Shown here: in pieces, positions 25,501 through 35,344 of the stretch
Layout: the number at the start of each line of letters is the position of its first letter
Numbering within the stretch: position 1 is the first letter of the stretch
Origin: an uncultured Dialister sp.
Lineage (GTDB): Bacteria > Bacillota > Negativicutes > Veillonellales > Dialisteraceae
NCBI GenBank assembly: GCA_900314595.1
Contig: OMVW01000007.1
Location: 15,265 to 79,264 of the forward strand
DNA length: 64,000 nucleotides
Reading direction: 5' to 3'
Notes under the pieces: generated by a model
Database searches by the model: none
Seen by the model: only the letters and a program-made list of their open reading frames with translations
Told to the model about the DNA's origin: nothing
Made by a program: the position numbers and the translations under genes

Positions 25501-27324
25501 ATGGACAATACAAATTTCGGGCAGCTGGTTTCATTTATCTTCGGCATTGCCAATGACTGCCTGGTGGATGTATATGACGTTGGGGATTACCGTAAAATCA
25601 TTCTTCCCATGATGGTCATCCGTCGTTTTGATGCCGTTTTGGAACCGACGAAAAATGAAGTACTTTCCATGAAGAAAATGCTCGATGCAGCAGGAATAAC
25701 TGACCAGGATGAAGCTCTTTGCCATGCTGCAAAAGAAGCTTTCTGCAACAGCTCTCCCTATACACTTTCAGATTTAAAGGATCGGACCAGCCAGCAGCAG
25801 CTCAAATCCGATTTCATCCTTTACCTGGATGGATTTTCAAAAAATGTACAGGATATCATTAATAAATTTGAATTCCGGAAGCAAATTGATAAACTGTCGG
25901 AGCATGATATCCTGGGCCTTCTGATTTCCAAATTTACCGATTCCTCCATCAACCTTTCCAGTCGTCTGGTAACAAATGCTGCCGGAGTGAAATTGCCGGC
26001 TCTTGACAATCACACCATGGGCACGGTATTCGAAGAAGTCATCCGTCGGTTCAATGAAGAAACAAATGTCACCGATGCAGGGCGTCACTTTACGCCGAGG
26101 GATATTGTCGAATTGATTACGGATCTGGCTTTTGTGCCGGTGCAGGATAAAATACAGAGCACCACGTACCGTATTTATGATGGAGCCTGTGGCACAGGGG
26201 GTATGCTGACTGTGGCAGAAGGCCGGATTCAGGAACTGGCCCAAATGCGGGGAAAAGACGTTTCCATTCATTTATACGGTCAGGAAGTGGCTGATGAGAC
26301 GTATGCCATTGCTAAAAGCGATATGCTTGTAAAAGGCGAAGGGACTCAGGCGGATAATATATACTTTGGCTCTACCATCTCCCAAGACGCCCTCTCCGGG
26401 GAAACTTTTGATTTCATGCTTTCCAATCCGCCTTTTGGCACTCCATGGAAAACCGATTTAAAAATCTGGGGTGATATCAAGAAAAATGAAATTACCGACG
26501 AACGATTCATAATTCAGGACCAGGGGGAAGAAGTCTCTCTCCTGCCGGATATCGGGGATGCCCAGATGCTTTTCCTGGCGAATAATATCAGCAAAATGAA
26601 AAATAATACAGAGTTGGGCAGCCGGATCGTGGAAGTCCATAATGGCTCTTCTCTTTTCAATGGGAAAGCCGGGCAGGGACCTTCCAATCTGCGTCAGTAT
26701 ATCATCGAGCATGACTTACTGGAATGTATAGTCGCCCTTCCGGAGAAAATGTTTTACAATACCGGCATCGGTACCTATCTATGGGTCCTTTCCAACAGGA
26801 AAGAAGAGCGGAGGAAAGGAAAAGTCCAGCTCATCGATGCCACATCCTTCAAATCACCCCTTCGGAAAAACCTGGGTGAAAAGAATACGGAAATCACACC
26901 GGCCATCAGAGAAAAAATCCTGAAACTCTATGAAGACTATGAAGAAGCGGACCGGGAGTACAGCCGCGTATTCCCCAATAGTGAATTCGGATACTGGGAA
27001 GTGCCGGTCTACCAGCCCAGGCTGGACGAAGAAGGAAAACCAATCCTCGATAAGAAAGGGAATCCTGTGAAACCGGATGTGGATAAGGAAATCGTCCCTT
27101 TTACCTATGAAGGCGGTATCGAAGCCTTCTTTGAAAATGAAGTGAAACCCTATGCGCCATTAAGCTATCTGAAACCGGGGACGGAAAAGACAGGTTATGA
27201 GCTGTCCTTCACGAAATACTTCTATAAACCGGTGCAGCTGAGGACATTGGAAGAAATCAGGAAGGATATTTTAGTAGTAGAGGAAGAAACAAATTACCTT
27301 GTTAAGGAAATTTTAGGAGAATAA
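25501..27324 (+). CDS. hsdM: Type I restriction-modification methyltransferase subunit
   Basis: A 607-residue N6-adenine methyltransferase of the HsdM family. The AdoMet motif reads YDGACGTGGMLTVAEGRI (about 223) and the catalytic NPPF motif is in LSNPPFGTPWKTD (about 307). With HsdS it methylates the recognition site; with HsdR it completes the nuclease. I start at 25501 because AGGGGGAAAAC precedes that ATG; a start six codons earlier lacks one. The C-terminal extension with an EEGKPILDKKGNP segment is common in this subfamily. hsdS follows after 2 bases. Confidence 0.95.
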   Translation: MDNTNFGQLVSFIFGIANDCLVDVYDVGDYRKIILPMMVIRRFDAVLEPTKNEVLSMKKMLDAAGITDQDEALCHAAKEAFCNSSPYTLSDLKDRTSQQQLKSDFILYLDGFSKNVQDIINKFEFRKQIDKLSEHDILGLLISKFTDSSINLSSRLVTNAAGVKLPALDNHTMGTVFEEVIRRFNEETNVTDAGRHFTPRDIVELITDLAFVPVQDKIQSTTYRIYDGACGTGGMLTVAEGRIQELAQMRGKDVSIHLYGQEVADETYAIAKSDMLVKGEGTQADNIYFGSTISQDALSGETFDFMLSNPPFGTPWKTDLKIWGDIKKNEITDERFIIQDQGEEVSLLPDIGDAQMLFLANNISKMKNNTELGSRIVEVHNGSSLFNGKAGQGPSNLRQYIIEHDLLECIVALPEKMFYNTGIGTYLWVLSNRKEERRKGKVQLIDATSFKSPLRKNLGEKNTEITPAIREKILKLYEDYEEADREYSRVFPNSEFGYWEVPVYQPRLDEEGKPILDKKGNPVKPDVDKEIVPFTYEGGIEAFFENEVKPYAPLSYLKPGTEKTGYELSFTKYFYKPVQLRTLEEIRKDILVVEEETNYLVKEILGE

Positions 27325-27326
27325 AC

Positions 27327-28625
27327 ATGTTACGGTCGTATGGTTCGTATCAGGAAAGTTTTGTCCCTTGGCTGAGAAGAATACCTTCTCATTGGAAATG
27401 GGTGCGTAATGGGGCAATATTTGATTATCATCAAGACCTCATTGGAAAAGATTTTTCTCAATTTCAATTGCTTTCATTAACAACTGAAGGAGTAAAAGAA
27501 AAAGAAATAGAGAATGTTAAGGGGAAAGTGCCAGCTTCCTATGAGAGCTATCAAAAAGTCTATCCTGGAGATATGATATTCTGTTTATTTGATTTGGATG
27601 TTTCTGCTGTTTTTGCGGGGAATTCACAATATTATGGGATGATAACATCCGCATATGATGTTGCAACTCCTAAAAAGTCATTTAATGCAGCATATCTAAA
27701 ATATTGGTTTCAGTCCGTATTCGTAGGGAGATATTATAAAATTTATGCAAAGTCAGTTCGTTTTACAATAAAGTGGGATAATTTCAAATCAATAAAAAGC
27801 CCAGTCCCTCCTCTTGAAGAGCAGGACCAGATTGTCCGTTATCTGGACTGGCAGGTTTCCCATATCGATCGGCTGATTCAGGGGTACCGGCGGGAAATCG
27901 AACTGTTGGAAGAGGAGAAAGAAACGCTCATCAATCAGGCGGTTTCCAGGGGAATCGATCATAGACCTTTGAAACCAAGCACAGTCAGCTGGATGCCTGA
28001 AATTCCTGAAAATTGGAAAATGATTTATGCAAAAAAACTTTTTCAGGAACGAAAAGATAAAGCATTTGCGGAGGATGAGCAATTAACATCATCACAAAAG
28101 TATGGGATTATTTCTCAAAAGAAGTTTATGGATTTAGAGGGCAGGAGAGTTACCATCGTTCTGAAAGGGAATGATATACTGAAACATGTTGGAAAAGGGG
28201 ATTTCGTAATCAGTATGCGCAGCTTTCAGGGGGGATTGGAATTCAGTGATGTGGAAGGTAAGATTAGCTCTGCCTATGTAATGCTTATTCCCCGAGAAGG
28301 GAAAGTATGCAATGATTATTTCAAGTATCTTTTCAAATCAAAGTTGTATATAAAAGCATTACAGGGAACTTCGGATTTGGTCCGTGATGGACAGGCATTG
28401 CGGTATGCTAATTTCGCAAAGGTTTCGTTACCGGAAATTTCCTATGAGGAACAGGCCAGAATCGCTGCATATATTCAAAAAAATACCTATGAGATTGATA
28501 AATTAATCCCTTTGTTTAAACAGAAAATGAATTTACTCAAGGAGTATCGTATCCGGCTGATTTCTGATGTCGTAACCGGGCAGATGGATGTGCGGGGAGT
28601 TCGGGTGCCGGATGAGGGGAAATGA
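27327..28625 (+). CDS. hsdS: Type I restriction-modification specificity subunit
   Basis: A 432-residue HsdS that sets DNA sequence specificity. Two target recognition domains are separated by conserved helices: PPLEEQDQIVRYLDWQVSHI (about 154-173) after the first and ISYEEQARIAAYIQKNTYEI after the second, each followed by the coiled-coil spacer. The TRDs themselves (about 10-150 and 225-370) are AT-rich compared with the conserved helices, a usual sign of exchange between lineages. No inverted or silent second hsdS is visible in the window. Confidence 0.93.
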   Translation: MLRSYGSYQESFVPWLRRIPSHWKWVRNGAIFDYHQDLIGKDFSQFQLLSLTTEGVKEKEIENVKGKVPASYESYQKVYPGDMIFCLFDLDVSAVFAGNSQYYGMITSAYDVATPKKSFNAAYLKYWFQSVFVGRYYKIYAKSVRFTIKWDNFKSIKSPVPPLEEQDQIVRYLDWQVSHIDRLIQGYRREIELLEEEKETLINQAVSRGIDHRPLKPSTVSWMPEIPENWKMIYAKKLFQERKDKAFAEDEQLTSSQKYGIISQKKFMDLEGRRVTIVLKGNDILKHVGKGDFVISMRSFQGGLEFSDVEGKISSAYVMLIPREGKVCNDYFKYLFKSKLYIKALQGTSDLVRDGQALRYANFAKVSLPEISYEEQARIAAYIQKNTYEIDKLIPLFKQKMNLLKEYRIRLISDVVTGQMDVRGVRVPDEGK

Positions 28626-28669
28626 TTCGGTTATTTCCCTTATGTGATGGATGAAACGGAGGCGGAGTC

Positions 28670-31600
28670 ATGCCGACGAATGTGAAGGAAAATGGTTTGG
28701 AATCATTGATTGTCCAGAGTCTGGTGAATGACTGTCACTATGAGCAGGGGACGAATCAGGACTATAACGTGGTCTATGCCATTGATGAGGAAAGGCTTTT
28801 CCGTTTTTTGCGGACTACACAGAAAGAGAAGATGGAAGCCCTTCATATCCTGGATAATCCACTGGAGAAGGACCGCTTCCTGAAGCAGCTGGATAGAAAG
28901 CTGAAGACGGACGGTGTGATTTCCATCCTGCGGAAAGGAATGAAGTACAAGCATCTGACGTTGGAAATGTTCTATGTCCGCCCTTCTGCGGAAAATCCCA
29001 AAGCGGCAGAGTTTTATAGAAAAAACATATTCAGCGTGACTAGACAGCTGCAGTATTCGAAAGAGAATGCCCGTCTGGCGCTGGATGTGGCTCTTTTCCT
29101 GAATGGCCTTCCCATCATCACTATGGAACTAAAGAATCAGTTGACCTGCCAGAATTATAAGGATGCGATTCATCAGTACAGGATGGACCGGTCGCCGAAG
29201 GAAAAACTTTTTGCCTTCAAGCGCTGCATGGTTCATTTTGCTGTAGATGACAATGAAATATGGATGTGCACGCAGCTTAGGGGAGAAAAGTCCTGGTTCC
29301 TGCCATTTAACAAAGGCTATCACGATGGGGCAGGAAATCCGCCGAATCCGGAGGGATTGAAAACTGATTATCTGTGGAAGGACATCCTGACGAAAGATGA
29401 GCTTTCCAATATTATTGAAAACTATGCCCAGGTTATTGCAGAAAAAGATGAAGATACCGGAAAAACAACCTATAAGCAGATTTTCCCACGGTACCATCAG
29501 TTAAAGGTGGTTATTTCCCTTCTGGCTGATGCAAAGCGGGATGGGGTGGGGCACAGATACCTTATACAACATTCAGCGGGTTCCGGGAAATCGAATTCCA
29601 TTGCCTGGCTTGCTCATCAGCTGGTAACTTTAAAGGATAATAAAAATCTGCCCATTTTTGATACGGTGATTGTTGTAACGGACCGCATCAATCTGGATAA
29701 GCAGATCAAGAATACGATTCGCCAGTTTATGCAGGTTTCCTCTACGGTGGGGTGGGCGAAAAGCAGCGGTGAGCTTCGAAAGCTTCTTGAAGACGGTAAA
29801 AAAGTCATTATCACTATCGTTCATAAATTTCAGTTTATTCTGGAAGATATTTCCGATACCTATAGGAATCGTCATTTTGCCATCCTGATTGATGAGGCTC
29901 ATTCCAGTCAGAATGGAAGCCTGGCTGCCAAGATGAATCTGGTATTGTCCGGTTCTATACTTGATGATGAGGATGATCTGGAAGATAAGATCAATACCAT
30001 TATTGAAGGCCGCAGAATGGTAAAAAATGCAAGTTACTTCGCCTTTACCGCTACCCCAAAGAATAAAACGCTGGAAATGTTTGGGAAAAAAGTGAGTGAA
30101 CCGGATGGGACAGTCCATTTCGAGCCTCATTACATTTATACGATGCGGCAGGCTATAGAAGAAGGATTTATCCTGGATGTGCTGCAATACTATACGCCGG
30201 TAAAAAGTTATTACAAACTGGCGAAGACGGTTGCGGATGACCCTGAATTTGACAAGAAAAAAGCCCAGGCCATTCTCCATTATTATGTAGAGTCTAATGA
30301 GTATGCCATCCATGAAAAAGCAGCCATCATGGTCGAGCATTTTCTTTCCCAGGTAATCGGGCATGCTAAAATTGGCGGCCAGGCGCGAGCTATGGTCATC
30401 GCAAGCAGTATCCGGCGGGCAGTGACTTATTATCATGCGATTTCCGAATTACTTAAAGAACATCATAGTCCTTATAAGGCAATCATAGCATTCTCCGGGA
30501 CAACAAGAGATGGCGGTCGTGATGTATCCGAAGCAGATTTAAATGGTTTCCCCAGCGGAAGTATAGAGAAAATGTTCAAGCATGATCCTTACAGGATTCT
30601 GGTGGCAGCCAATAAATTCCAGACCGGATTTGATGAACCTCTTCTTCATACCATGTATGTGGACAAGGGACTTTCAGATATTAAGGCAGTCCAGACGTTA
30701 TCGCGTCTCAACAGGAGCTGTCCGGGGAAAAAGGATACTTTTATTCTGGATTTTGTAAATGATCCGGAAATAATCAGGCAGGCTTTTAATCGATATTACA
30801 AAACTACTATCCTATCAGGTGAAACTGATGTCAATAAACTGAATGACCTGATGGATACCATGGAATCTATTCAGGTCTATACCAGTGAAGATGTCAATCG
30901 ATTTGTGGAATTATATCTGAATGATGTGCCAAGAGAACAGCTGGATCCTATATTAGATCATTGTACGGATGTGTATAAAGGGTTGATTATGGAGGAGCAG
31001 ATTGAATTCAAGAGTACTGCAAAAGCTTTCGTTAGAACGTATAATTTCCTTGCGTCCATTCTTCCCTATGGCTCATCAGCATGGGAAAAGCTTTCCATAT
31101 TTCTCAAGCTCCTTCTGCCAAAACTGCCTTCACCAAGAGGTGAAGATGGTACGATCGATCTACTTCAGGATGTAGATCTGGAAAGTTATCGGGCAGAAGC
31201 GAAAGAGACCATGCGCATTCAGCTTGATAACGAAAATGGAAGGATTGATCCTATTCCGGTTGGAACAGACGTGGGGATAGATGTGCCGGAAATGGATACG
31301 CTGACCCATATTCTTGATGAATTCCATGAACGTTTCGGTAATATTGCCTGGACTGATGAGGATAAGATTAAAAAGCAGATTGCCGAACTGCCTGAAATCG
31401 TTAAAAAGGATAAGCGATATCAGAATGCAATGAAGTATTCCGATGCGCAGAATGCCAAGGATGAAAGTGACAGAGCTACAAATGAGGCCATTCTTTCTTC
31501 CATGAACAGTGGAATCGAACTGTACCGTGAAGTTCAGAATAACGAATCTCTCAGGAATTGGATTCTTAAAATGGTTTTTGATATGACTTATAAAAAAGAA

Positions 31601-31681
31601 TCAGAGCATGTGCAGGAATATCCAACTCCCGAAGGAAAATCAAAACTGAAAGCTGCTGATGCTCCTTCAGAGTACCGATGA
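28670..31681 (+). CDS. hsdR: Type I restriction endonuclease, HsdR subunit
   Basis: A 1003-residue motor-nuclease. The N-terminal nuclease region has the ExK type site in PIITMELKNQL (about 145). The SF2 translocase has Walker A HSAGSGKSNSIAWL (about 302), Walker B LIDEAHSSQNG (about 407), FAFTATPKNKTL and the QTLSRLNR motif VI (about 680). It cuts unmodified DNA after translocation. The N-terminus and motors are intact, so the system appears functional. GGAGGCGGAGTC precedes the ATG, 45 bases after hsdS. Confidence 0.95.
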   Translation: MPTNVKENGLESLIVQSLVNDCHYEQGTNQDYNVVYAIDEERLFRFLRTTQKEKMEALHILDNPLEKDRFLKQLDRKLKTDGVISILRKGMKYKHLTLEMFYVRPSAENPKAAEFYRKNIFSVTRQLQYSKENARLALDVALFLNGLPIITMELKNQLTCQNYKDAIHQYRMDRSPKEKLFAFKRCMVHFAVDDNEIWMCTQLRGEKSWFLPFNKGYHDGAGNPPNPEGLKTDYLWKDILTKDELSNIIENYAQVIAEKDEDTGKTTYKQIFPRYHQLKVVISLLADAKRDGVGHRYLIQHSAGSGKSNSIAWLAHQLVTLKDNKNLPIFDTVIVVTDRINLDKQIKNTIRQFMQVSSTVGWAKSSGELRKLLEDGKKVIITIVHKFQFILEDISDTYRNRHFAILIDEAHSSQNGSLAAKMNLVLSGSILDDEDDLEDKINTIIEGRRMVKNASYFAFTATPKNKTLEMFGKKVSEPDGTVHFEPHYIYTMRQAIEEGFILDVLQYYTPVKSYYKLAKTVADDPEFDKKKAQAILHYYVESNEYAIHEKAAIMVEHFLSQVIGHAKIGGQARAMVIASSIRRAVTYYHAISELLKEHHSPYKAIIAFSGTTRDGGRDVSEADLNGFPSGSIEKMFKHDPYRILVAANKFQTGFDEPLLHTMYVDKGLSDIKAVQTLSRLNRSCPGKKDTFILDFVNDPEIIRQAFNRYYKTTILSGETDVNKLNDLMDTMESIQVYTSEDVNRFVELYLNDVPREQLDPILDHCTDVYKGLIMEEQIEFKSTAKAFVRTYNFLASILPYGSSAWEKLSIFLKLLLPKLPSPRGEDGTIDLLQDVDLESYRAEAKETMRIQLDNENGRIDPIPVGTDVGIDVPEMDTLTHILDEFHERFGNIAWTDEDKIKKQIAELPEIVKKDKRYQNAMKYSDAQNAKDESDRATNEAILSSMNSGIELYREVQNNESLRNWILKMVFDMTYKKESEHVQEYPTPEGKSKLKAADAPSEYR

Positions 31682-31711
31682 ATCAATCTATTTTGTCCAT
31701 ATAATAATATG

Positions 31712-31742
31712 GGTCCCGACCTCTTCTGGCTCGGGACCTTTT
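31712..31742 (+). terminator. Intrinsic terminator of hsdMSR
   Basis: GGTCCCGA..TCGGGACC stem followed by TTTT. Confidence 0.8.
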
Positions 31743-31855
31743 GAATTTGTGGAAATAATATTATTGTCCAGTTAAATATTTCCATTCGTCCATCTGACGC
31801 GAATCCTCCGATAACTGTTAATTTTAAATAAATAGACAAAAAGTCAAAATTTATA

Positions 31856-31882
31856 TTAGCACTCACTTGACATGAGTGCTAA
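31856..31882 (+). promoter_or_regulatory. CIRCE operator (HrcA site)
   Basis: TTAGCACTC, nine bases, GAGTGCTAA: a perfect match to the CIRCE consensus bound by the heat-shock repressor HrcA. It overlaps the -35 of the hsp20 promoter. Confidence 0.95.
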
Positions 31883-31894
31883 TTGTGATATAAT
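31867..31894 (+). promoter_or_regulatory. Sigma-A promoter of hsp20
   Basis: TTGACA (31867-31872), 16-bp spacer, TATAAT (31889-31894). The -35 lies inside CIRCE, so HrcA binding should block polymerase. Confidence 0.9.
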
Positions 31895-31954
31895 GATAAT
31901 CGTAAGGAAGATAAGACTTCCAAAGAAAATGAATTTTGAAAAGAGGTACTATAT

Positions 31955-32374
31955 ATGAGAAGCTTGATTCCATTTGAAGGACTTTTTGGTGATACTGTAC
32001 TGGACGATTTCTTTAACAATGCCCCTGTCGGCTACCAGGAATACAAAGGCCTGCCGAAGGTGGATATCGAGGATTTCAAGGATCGTTATGAAGTGACCTG
32101 CGATATGCCGGGGTTCAAGAAGGACGAGGTCCATGTAACCTATGAAAACGGCGTCCTTTCCATTTCCGCAAAGAAATCCACGGAAGATGATGGAAAAGAA
32201 CACAATTATATCCGCCGCGAAAGAATGACCACCACCTTCCAGCGCCAGTTCGCTGTGAAAGATATCGAAGAAACTGAGATTTCCGCAGCCCTCAATGATG
32301 GTGTCCTCACCATTAAACTGCCGAAGAAGGATCTCACCATTCAGAAAGCCGCTCATCACATCGAGATCGGCTGA
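31955..32374 (+). CDS. Hsp20/alpha-crystallin family small heat-shock protein
   Basis: A 139-residue ATP-independent chaperone that holds unfolding proteins. The alpha-crystallin domain spans about 35-130, with PKVDIEDFKDRYEVTCDMPG at its start, VLSISAKK in the middle and the closing ALNDGVLTIKLPKK, the A-x-x-x-G-V-L signature. A CIRCE site controls the promoter, which is unusual but known for small heat-shock genes outside groE/dnaK. AAGAGGTACTATAT precedes the ATG. Confidence 0.95.
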   Translation: MRSLIPFEGLFGDTVLDDFFNNAPVGYQEYKGLPKVDIEDFKDRYEVTCDMPGFKKDEVHVTYENGVLSISAKKSTEDDGKEHNYIRRERMTTTFQRQFAVKDIEETEISAALNDGVLTIKLPKKDLTIQKAAHHIEIG

Positions 32375-32481
32375 ATCCATGGGTTTTCCCATGTTCATCT
32401 GATACCCTCTCCCCTCGGGCGGCCCTGCCGCCCACGACAATCAGTCTTAATGACTTGATCCATACATAAATTTCCTTCCTG

Positions 32482-32520
32482 AACGAAAGCCCTGCGAAAG
32501 CAGGGTTTTCGTTGTTTTCT
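32482..32520 (+). terminator. Intrinsic terminator between hsp20 and the secreted protein gene
   Basis: AACGAAAGCCCTGC gaaa GCAGGGTTTTCGTT, a 14-bp stem with one wobble, then a T-rich tail. Confidence 0.8.
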
Positions 32521-32559
32521 GTGATAAAATAAGGAAAGAGAGGATGAACGGAGGTCATT

Positions 32560-33246
32560 ATGAAAAAAGCACTGGTTATTACCCTTCTGGCAGCAGCCCT
32601 TACCATTCCGCCGGCTGCGCCTTCCTATACCGTAGAGGCCTTTGGCGGATCATCCATTCTCGGCAGTATTTTCAAAAAAGCCATCAGCCATTCCAGGAAA
32701 AGCAGCTCCGGCAGTTCCGCAGGAAGGCAAACGACCACTTCCGGCAGCAAAAAGCAGAAATATAAAAATGCTATGGGCGCCCTGGAAAATCTCCAGTGGG
32801 TAGGCGTGACGAAAAGCTCCGGCGGGGAAACTTATTTCGACCAGGATACCATGAATGACCGGATGGTGAATGGGGAGCGGAGAGTCACGGCCACCATGAA
32901 AAATGAATTTACAAAGGCCGGGGCAAAGGCAGTTGCAAAAGATTCAGACGAGGAACTGGATGACGATGATGTGTCCTACAGCCTTTATCTGGTGGATTTT
33001 GGTGAAAAAGACTGCTTCGTGGCCAGCCATGTGACCTATTATGATAAAAAAGGAAAGAAACTGATCGACCGCAAAGCCGGAGAAGCCTATGTGGACGTGA
33101 CCAGCATGGATTACGGCAAACCCTATACAGAGGGAAGCGTCGTGAAAACCATGAAGGAACGGGTCTTCACCTATGCGGACCGGGTGAAGTCCGAAGAAGA
33201 ACAGCATGCGAAGGAGCAGGCCGAGGCAGACGGAGTGAAGCAGTAA
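32560..33246 (+). CDS. Secreted protein of unknown function
   Basis: A 228-residue protein with a signal peptide (about 1-27, cut near TVEA), a Ser/Lys-rich linker (about 40-67) and a folded domain with LENLQWVGVTKSSGGETYFD, acidic EELDDDDVSYSLYLVDFG and YYDKKGKKLIDRKAG. The WVGV..YFD..TM pattern recalls small secreted proteins in which a strand-rich domain reports a condition with a 'D..T' turn, as in the 34837-35319 gene. The family is not recognised. It ends in a Glu-rich tail. Confidence 0.6.
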   Translation: MKKALVITLLAAALTIPPAAPSYTVEAFGGSSILGSIFKKAISHSRKSSSGSSAGRQTTTSGSKKQKYKNAMGALENLQWVGVTKSSGGETYFDQDTMNDRMVNGERRVTATMKNEFTKAGAKAVAKDSDEELDDDDVSYSLYLVDFGEKDCFVASHVTYYDKKGKKLIDRKAGEAYVDVTSMDYGKPYTEGSVVKTMKERVFTYADRVKSEEEQHAKEQAEADGVKQ

Positions 33247-33299
33247 TTTTCGTTCTGAGAAACATGGGCATGTAAGGCGTATGACAATAAAAGGGGAAA

Positions 33300-33362
33300 G
33301 GAAAAAGAGATAAGGGAAAAGGGAAGGTGCGGCGCAAATTCATAGGCGCCGCATTTTATATT
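33300..33362 (+). repeat. Composite hairpin repeat
   Basis: AAGGGGAAAGG-type tract, GGGAAGGTGCGGCGC..GGCGCCGCATTTTATATTGGGG. The tandem part here is purine-only. Confidence 0.65.
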
Positions 33363-33389
33363 GGGGAAATATGGTGCGAATGACTTTTG

Positions 33390-33475
33390 AATCGGGGGTG
33401 TCGGGATTCTCGGGATTTTCGGGAAGGTGGCGGCCTGATGGCCGCAGAGTATTTATGGGGGATGTAAACAGACGA
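33390..33475 (+). repeat. Composite hairpin repeat
   Basis: GAATCGGGGGTGTCGGG-type 9-base units, GGGAAGGTGGCGGCC tgat GGCCGC, then AGAGTATTTATGGGGGAT. Confidence 0.75.
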
Positions 33476-33716
33476 GTGTGAAATACCCGTACACGTCGAA
33501 AAGTTCAAGGCTCCCCGGGTCTGGGGAGCTGGGCGAAGCGGACTGAGGGGTCGTACTACCGGTCAAGGTCGAAAATGAAGGAAATCGCAAAAGCGTCAAG
33601 TTTCACGGGGAAATGAATGCGGGAGAAGGGAGCAGCATTTCCTTTTGCAGGTACTGACCGGGCTCTTTCCCGGTGGCACAATGTAGAAAGAGTTCTATTT
33701 CTAAAAAGGGGGAAAT

Positions 33717-34673
33717 ATGCTGCATTTCAAACGTCTTGCCATAGGAGCTTCGCTTCTCCTGGCTTTTTCACTTCTGCCTGCTTCCGGTGAGGCGACCAAC
33801 ATTCATCTTCTCATGCAGCGGCAGACCATGGAGGCTTCGATGGATCCCGGAGGTTTCAAATGACCTTTTCTGGGGAGAAACGCTGGAAGAGGTAAAAAGC
33901 AGGTATCCGGTCTCCTTTATCGGTTATAATCCTGGAGACGCTGAATACGGGATCGATATGAGGAAGGCTTCGGGGTGGAAGTTTAAAGGACTTCAATTGG
34001 CAATCGCTTTTTTAAGACTGATCAATTGGCATGTGTCATCATTAGCTCTACCACTTCTCCGGAAGAATTAAGAAAGTCTTTTGAAAAGATCTATGGCAGG
34101 CCCTATATCACCGAAGAGGGGGAAAAATACTGGATTGGTCCCAGGACCTGGATCCATATCACCCCGGAACATAGGAAATCATTTTCTTCCCTGAAGAGCA
34201 GCATTGTCTTTGAATCCATATCCCTGATCGGGGGATGCCGGGAAATTCCCGAAAAAGAGGATCCCCGGGGCTTTGACGATCTCCGCTGGGGAGAATCGCC
34301 TGAAGAAGTAAAGGCGAAACATCCGCTGCAGTCAGTCACCCATAAAAAGGGATGGGACCAGTATATTTTCACCATTCCGGACGTAAAGAACGCTTTATTC
34401 CTGAAAGGCCGCGCATTCGGGGCCCTGAAATTCCGGGATGGAAAACTGGGGTATGTGGAAATCCTGCGGGAGGAAAGCACGCTCGAACTCATTGCGGAAA
34501 TGAAGAAACAGTATGGCCCGCCGGCCCATAGGGATAAAGATTTCTACCTCTGGCAGGGACCTTACACCCTGATTTACATCTGCCCCTCCCGCATTCAGGA
34601 ACTGCCCGCCGTCAAGTCAAGAATCCTCCTCGTCCCCAAGACAATCGGTTCCGTCTGGAAACTGCCGGAATGA
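33717..34673 (+). pseudogene. Secreted two-domain repeat protein, broken by two frameshifts
   Basis: A ribosome site (AAAGGGGG) and signal peptide MLHFKRLAIGASLLLAFS start at 33717 in one frame, run to GGF near 33860, and continue in a second frame as DLFWGETLEEVKSRYPVSF. After a T6 run near 34010 the first frame resumes (SPEELRKSFEKIYGRPYIT). The two shifts are +1 and -1 and cancel. The protein has two similar domains, each with a (D/G)FDDL(R/F)WGE..EEVK motif (near 33866 and 34270). If repaired it would be about 318 residues. Either a decaying gene or sequence errors at homopolymers. Confidence 0.65.
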
Positions 34674-34699
34674 ATACCCAATCTTCCGCCAGCTTCCCA

Positions 34700-34762
34700 T
34701 CTAAAAACTAAATGCTAATGGCTAACCGCTAAGCAATAAAAACTAACCACTAACCACTAAAA
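34700..34762. repeat. Heptamer tandem repeat tract
   Basis: CTAAATG CTAATGG CTAACCG CTAAGCA then ACTAACC ACTAACC ACTAAAA: two successive 7-base-period blocks. Confidence 0.7.
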
Positions 34763-34836
34763 TCCATTTGTCATTCCTCATTTTTCTAAGGTATAATAAA
34801 ACCATGAATTGACTGTTGTTCAAAAGGAGGAACCTT

Positions 34837-35319
34837 ATGTTTAAGAAAATAGCTGCCGCAGCTCTCCTTGCTGCCGCTCTTCCCTGCATGGCCATGGCTG
34901 CCAAACCGGTAACTTCGGAAAAAATGCTCAATGATTATGACCGGTTCTATGTAGTTTATGTGGATGATGATGAACGGATTTATGCGGACAATGATACGAT
35001 CGAGAGAGATCCGGCCTCTGCCGGCATGCTTCCCATCATCCGCGCCACCCTCTATGCGGAAGTATATAAAGACCCGCTGACCTATCCGGACTACGGCAAT
35101 TACAATATGGTGGACCATATACTCCAGCTCGACTGCGCCGTAGGCGCAGACCAGTTCGGGCAGGATATCAAGTACAAAATCCTGAACAAAGTCGTAGGCG
35201 CCTATACGCCCGATGGCAAACCTCTCGCCTATAATGGAAATCACAAAGACACCGCCGACGAAGCAGAAGAAATCTACATGTCCCTCTACCGGGTTTCCAA
35301 AGGCGGCACCGGCTGGTAA
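34837..35319 (+). CDS. Secreted protein of unknown function
   Basis: A 160-residue protein with signal peptide MFKKIAAAALLAAALPCMAMA and a folded domain beginning NDYDRFYVVYVDDDERIYAD, followed by ATLYAEVYKDPLTYPDY and HILQLDCAVGADQF. The pattern of a 'V.VDDDE..YAD..TI' strand-turn fits small Veillonellaceae secreted proteins like the one at 32560, but I have no family name. AAGGAGGAACCTT precedes the ATG chosen; a TTG seven codons earlier has none. The stop at 35317-35319 is followed by an open frame of 140 codons through the 62-bp repeats. Confidence 0.65.
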   Translation: MFKKIAAAALLAAALPCMAMAAKPVTSEKMLNDYDRFYVVYVDDDERIYADNDTIERDPASAGMLPIIRATLYAEVYKDPLTYPDYGNYNMVDHILQLDCAVGADQFGQDIKYKILNKVVGAYTPDGKPLAYNGNHKDTADEAEEIYMSLYRVSKGGTGW

Positions 35320-35344
35320 AAAGCCCTCGGGCGAATCACTGAAA

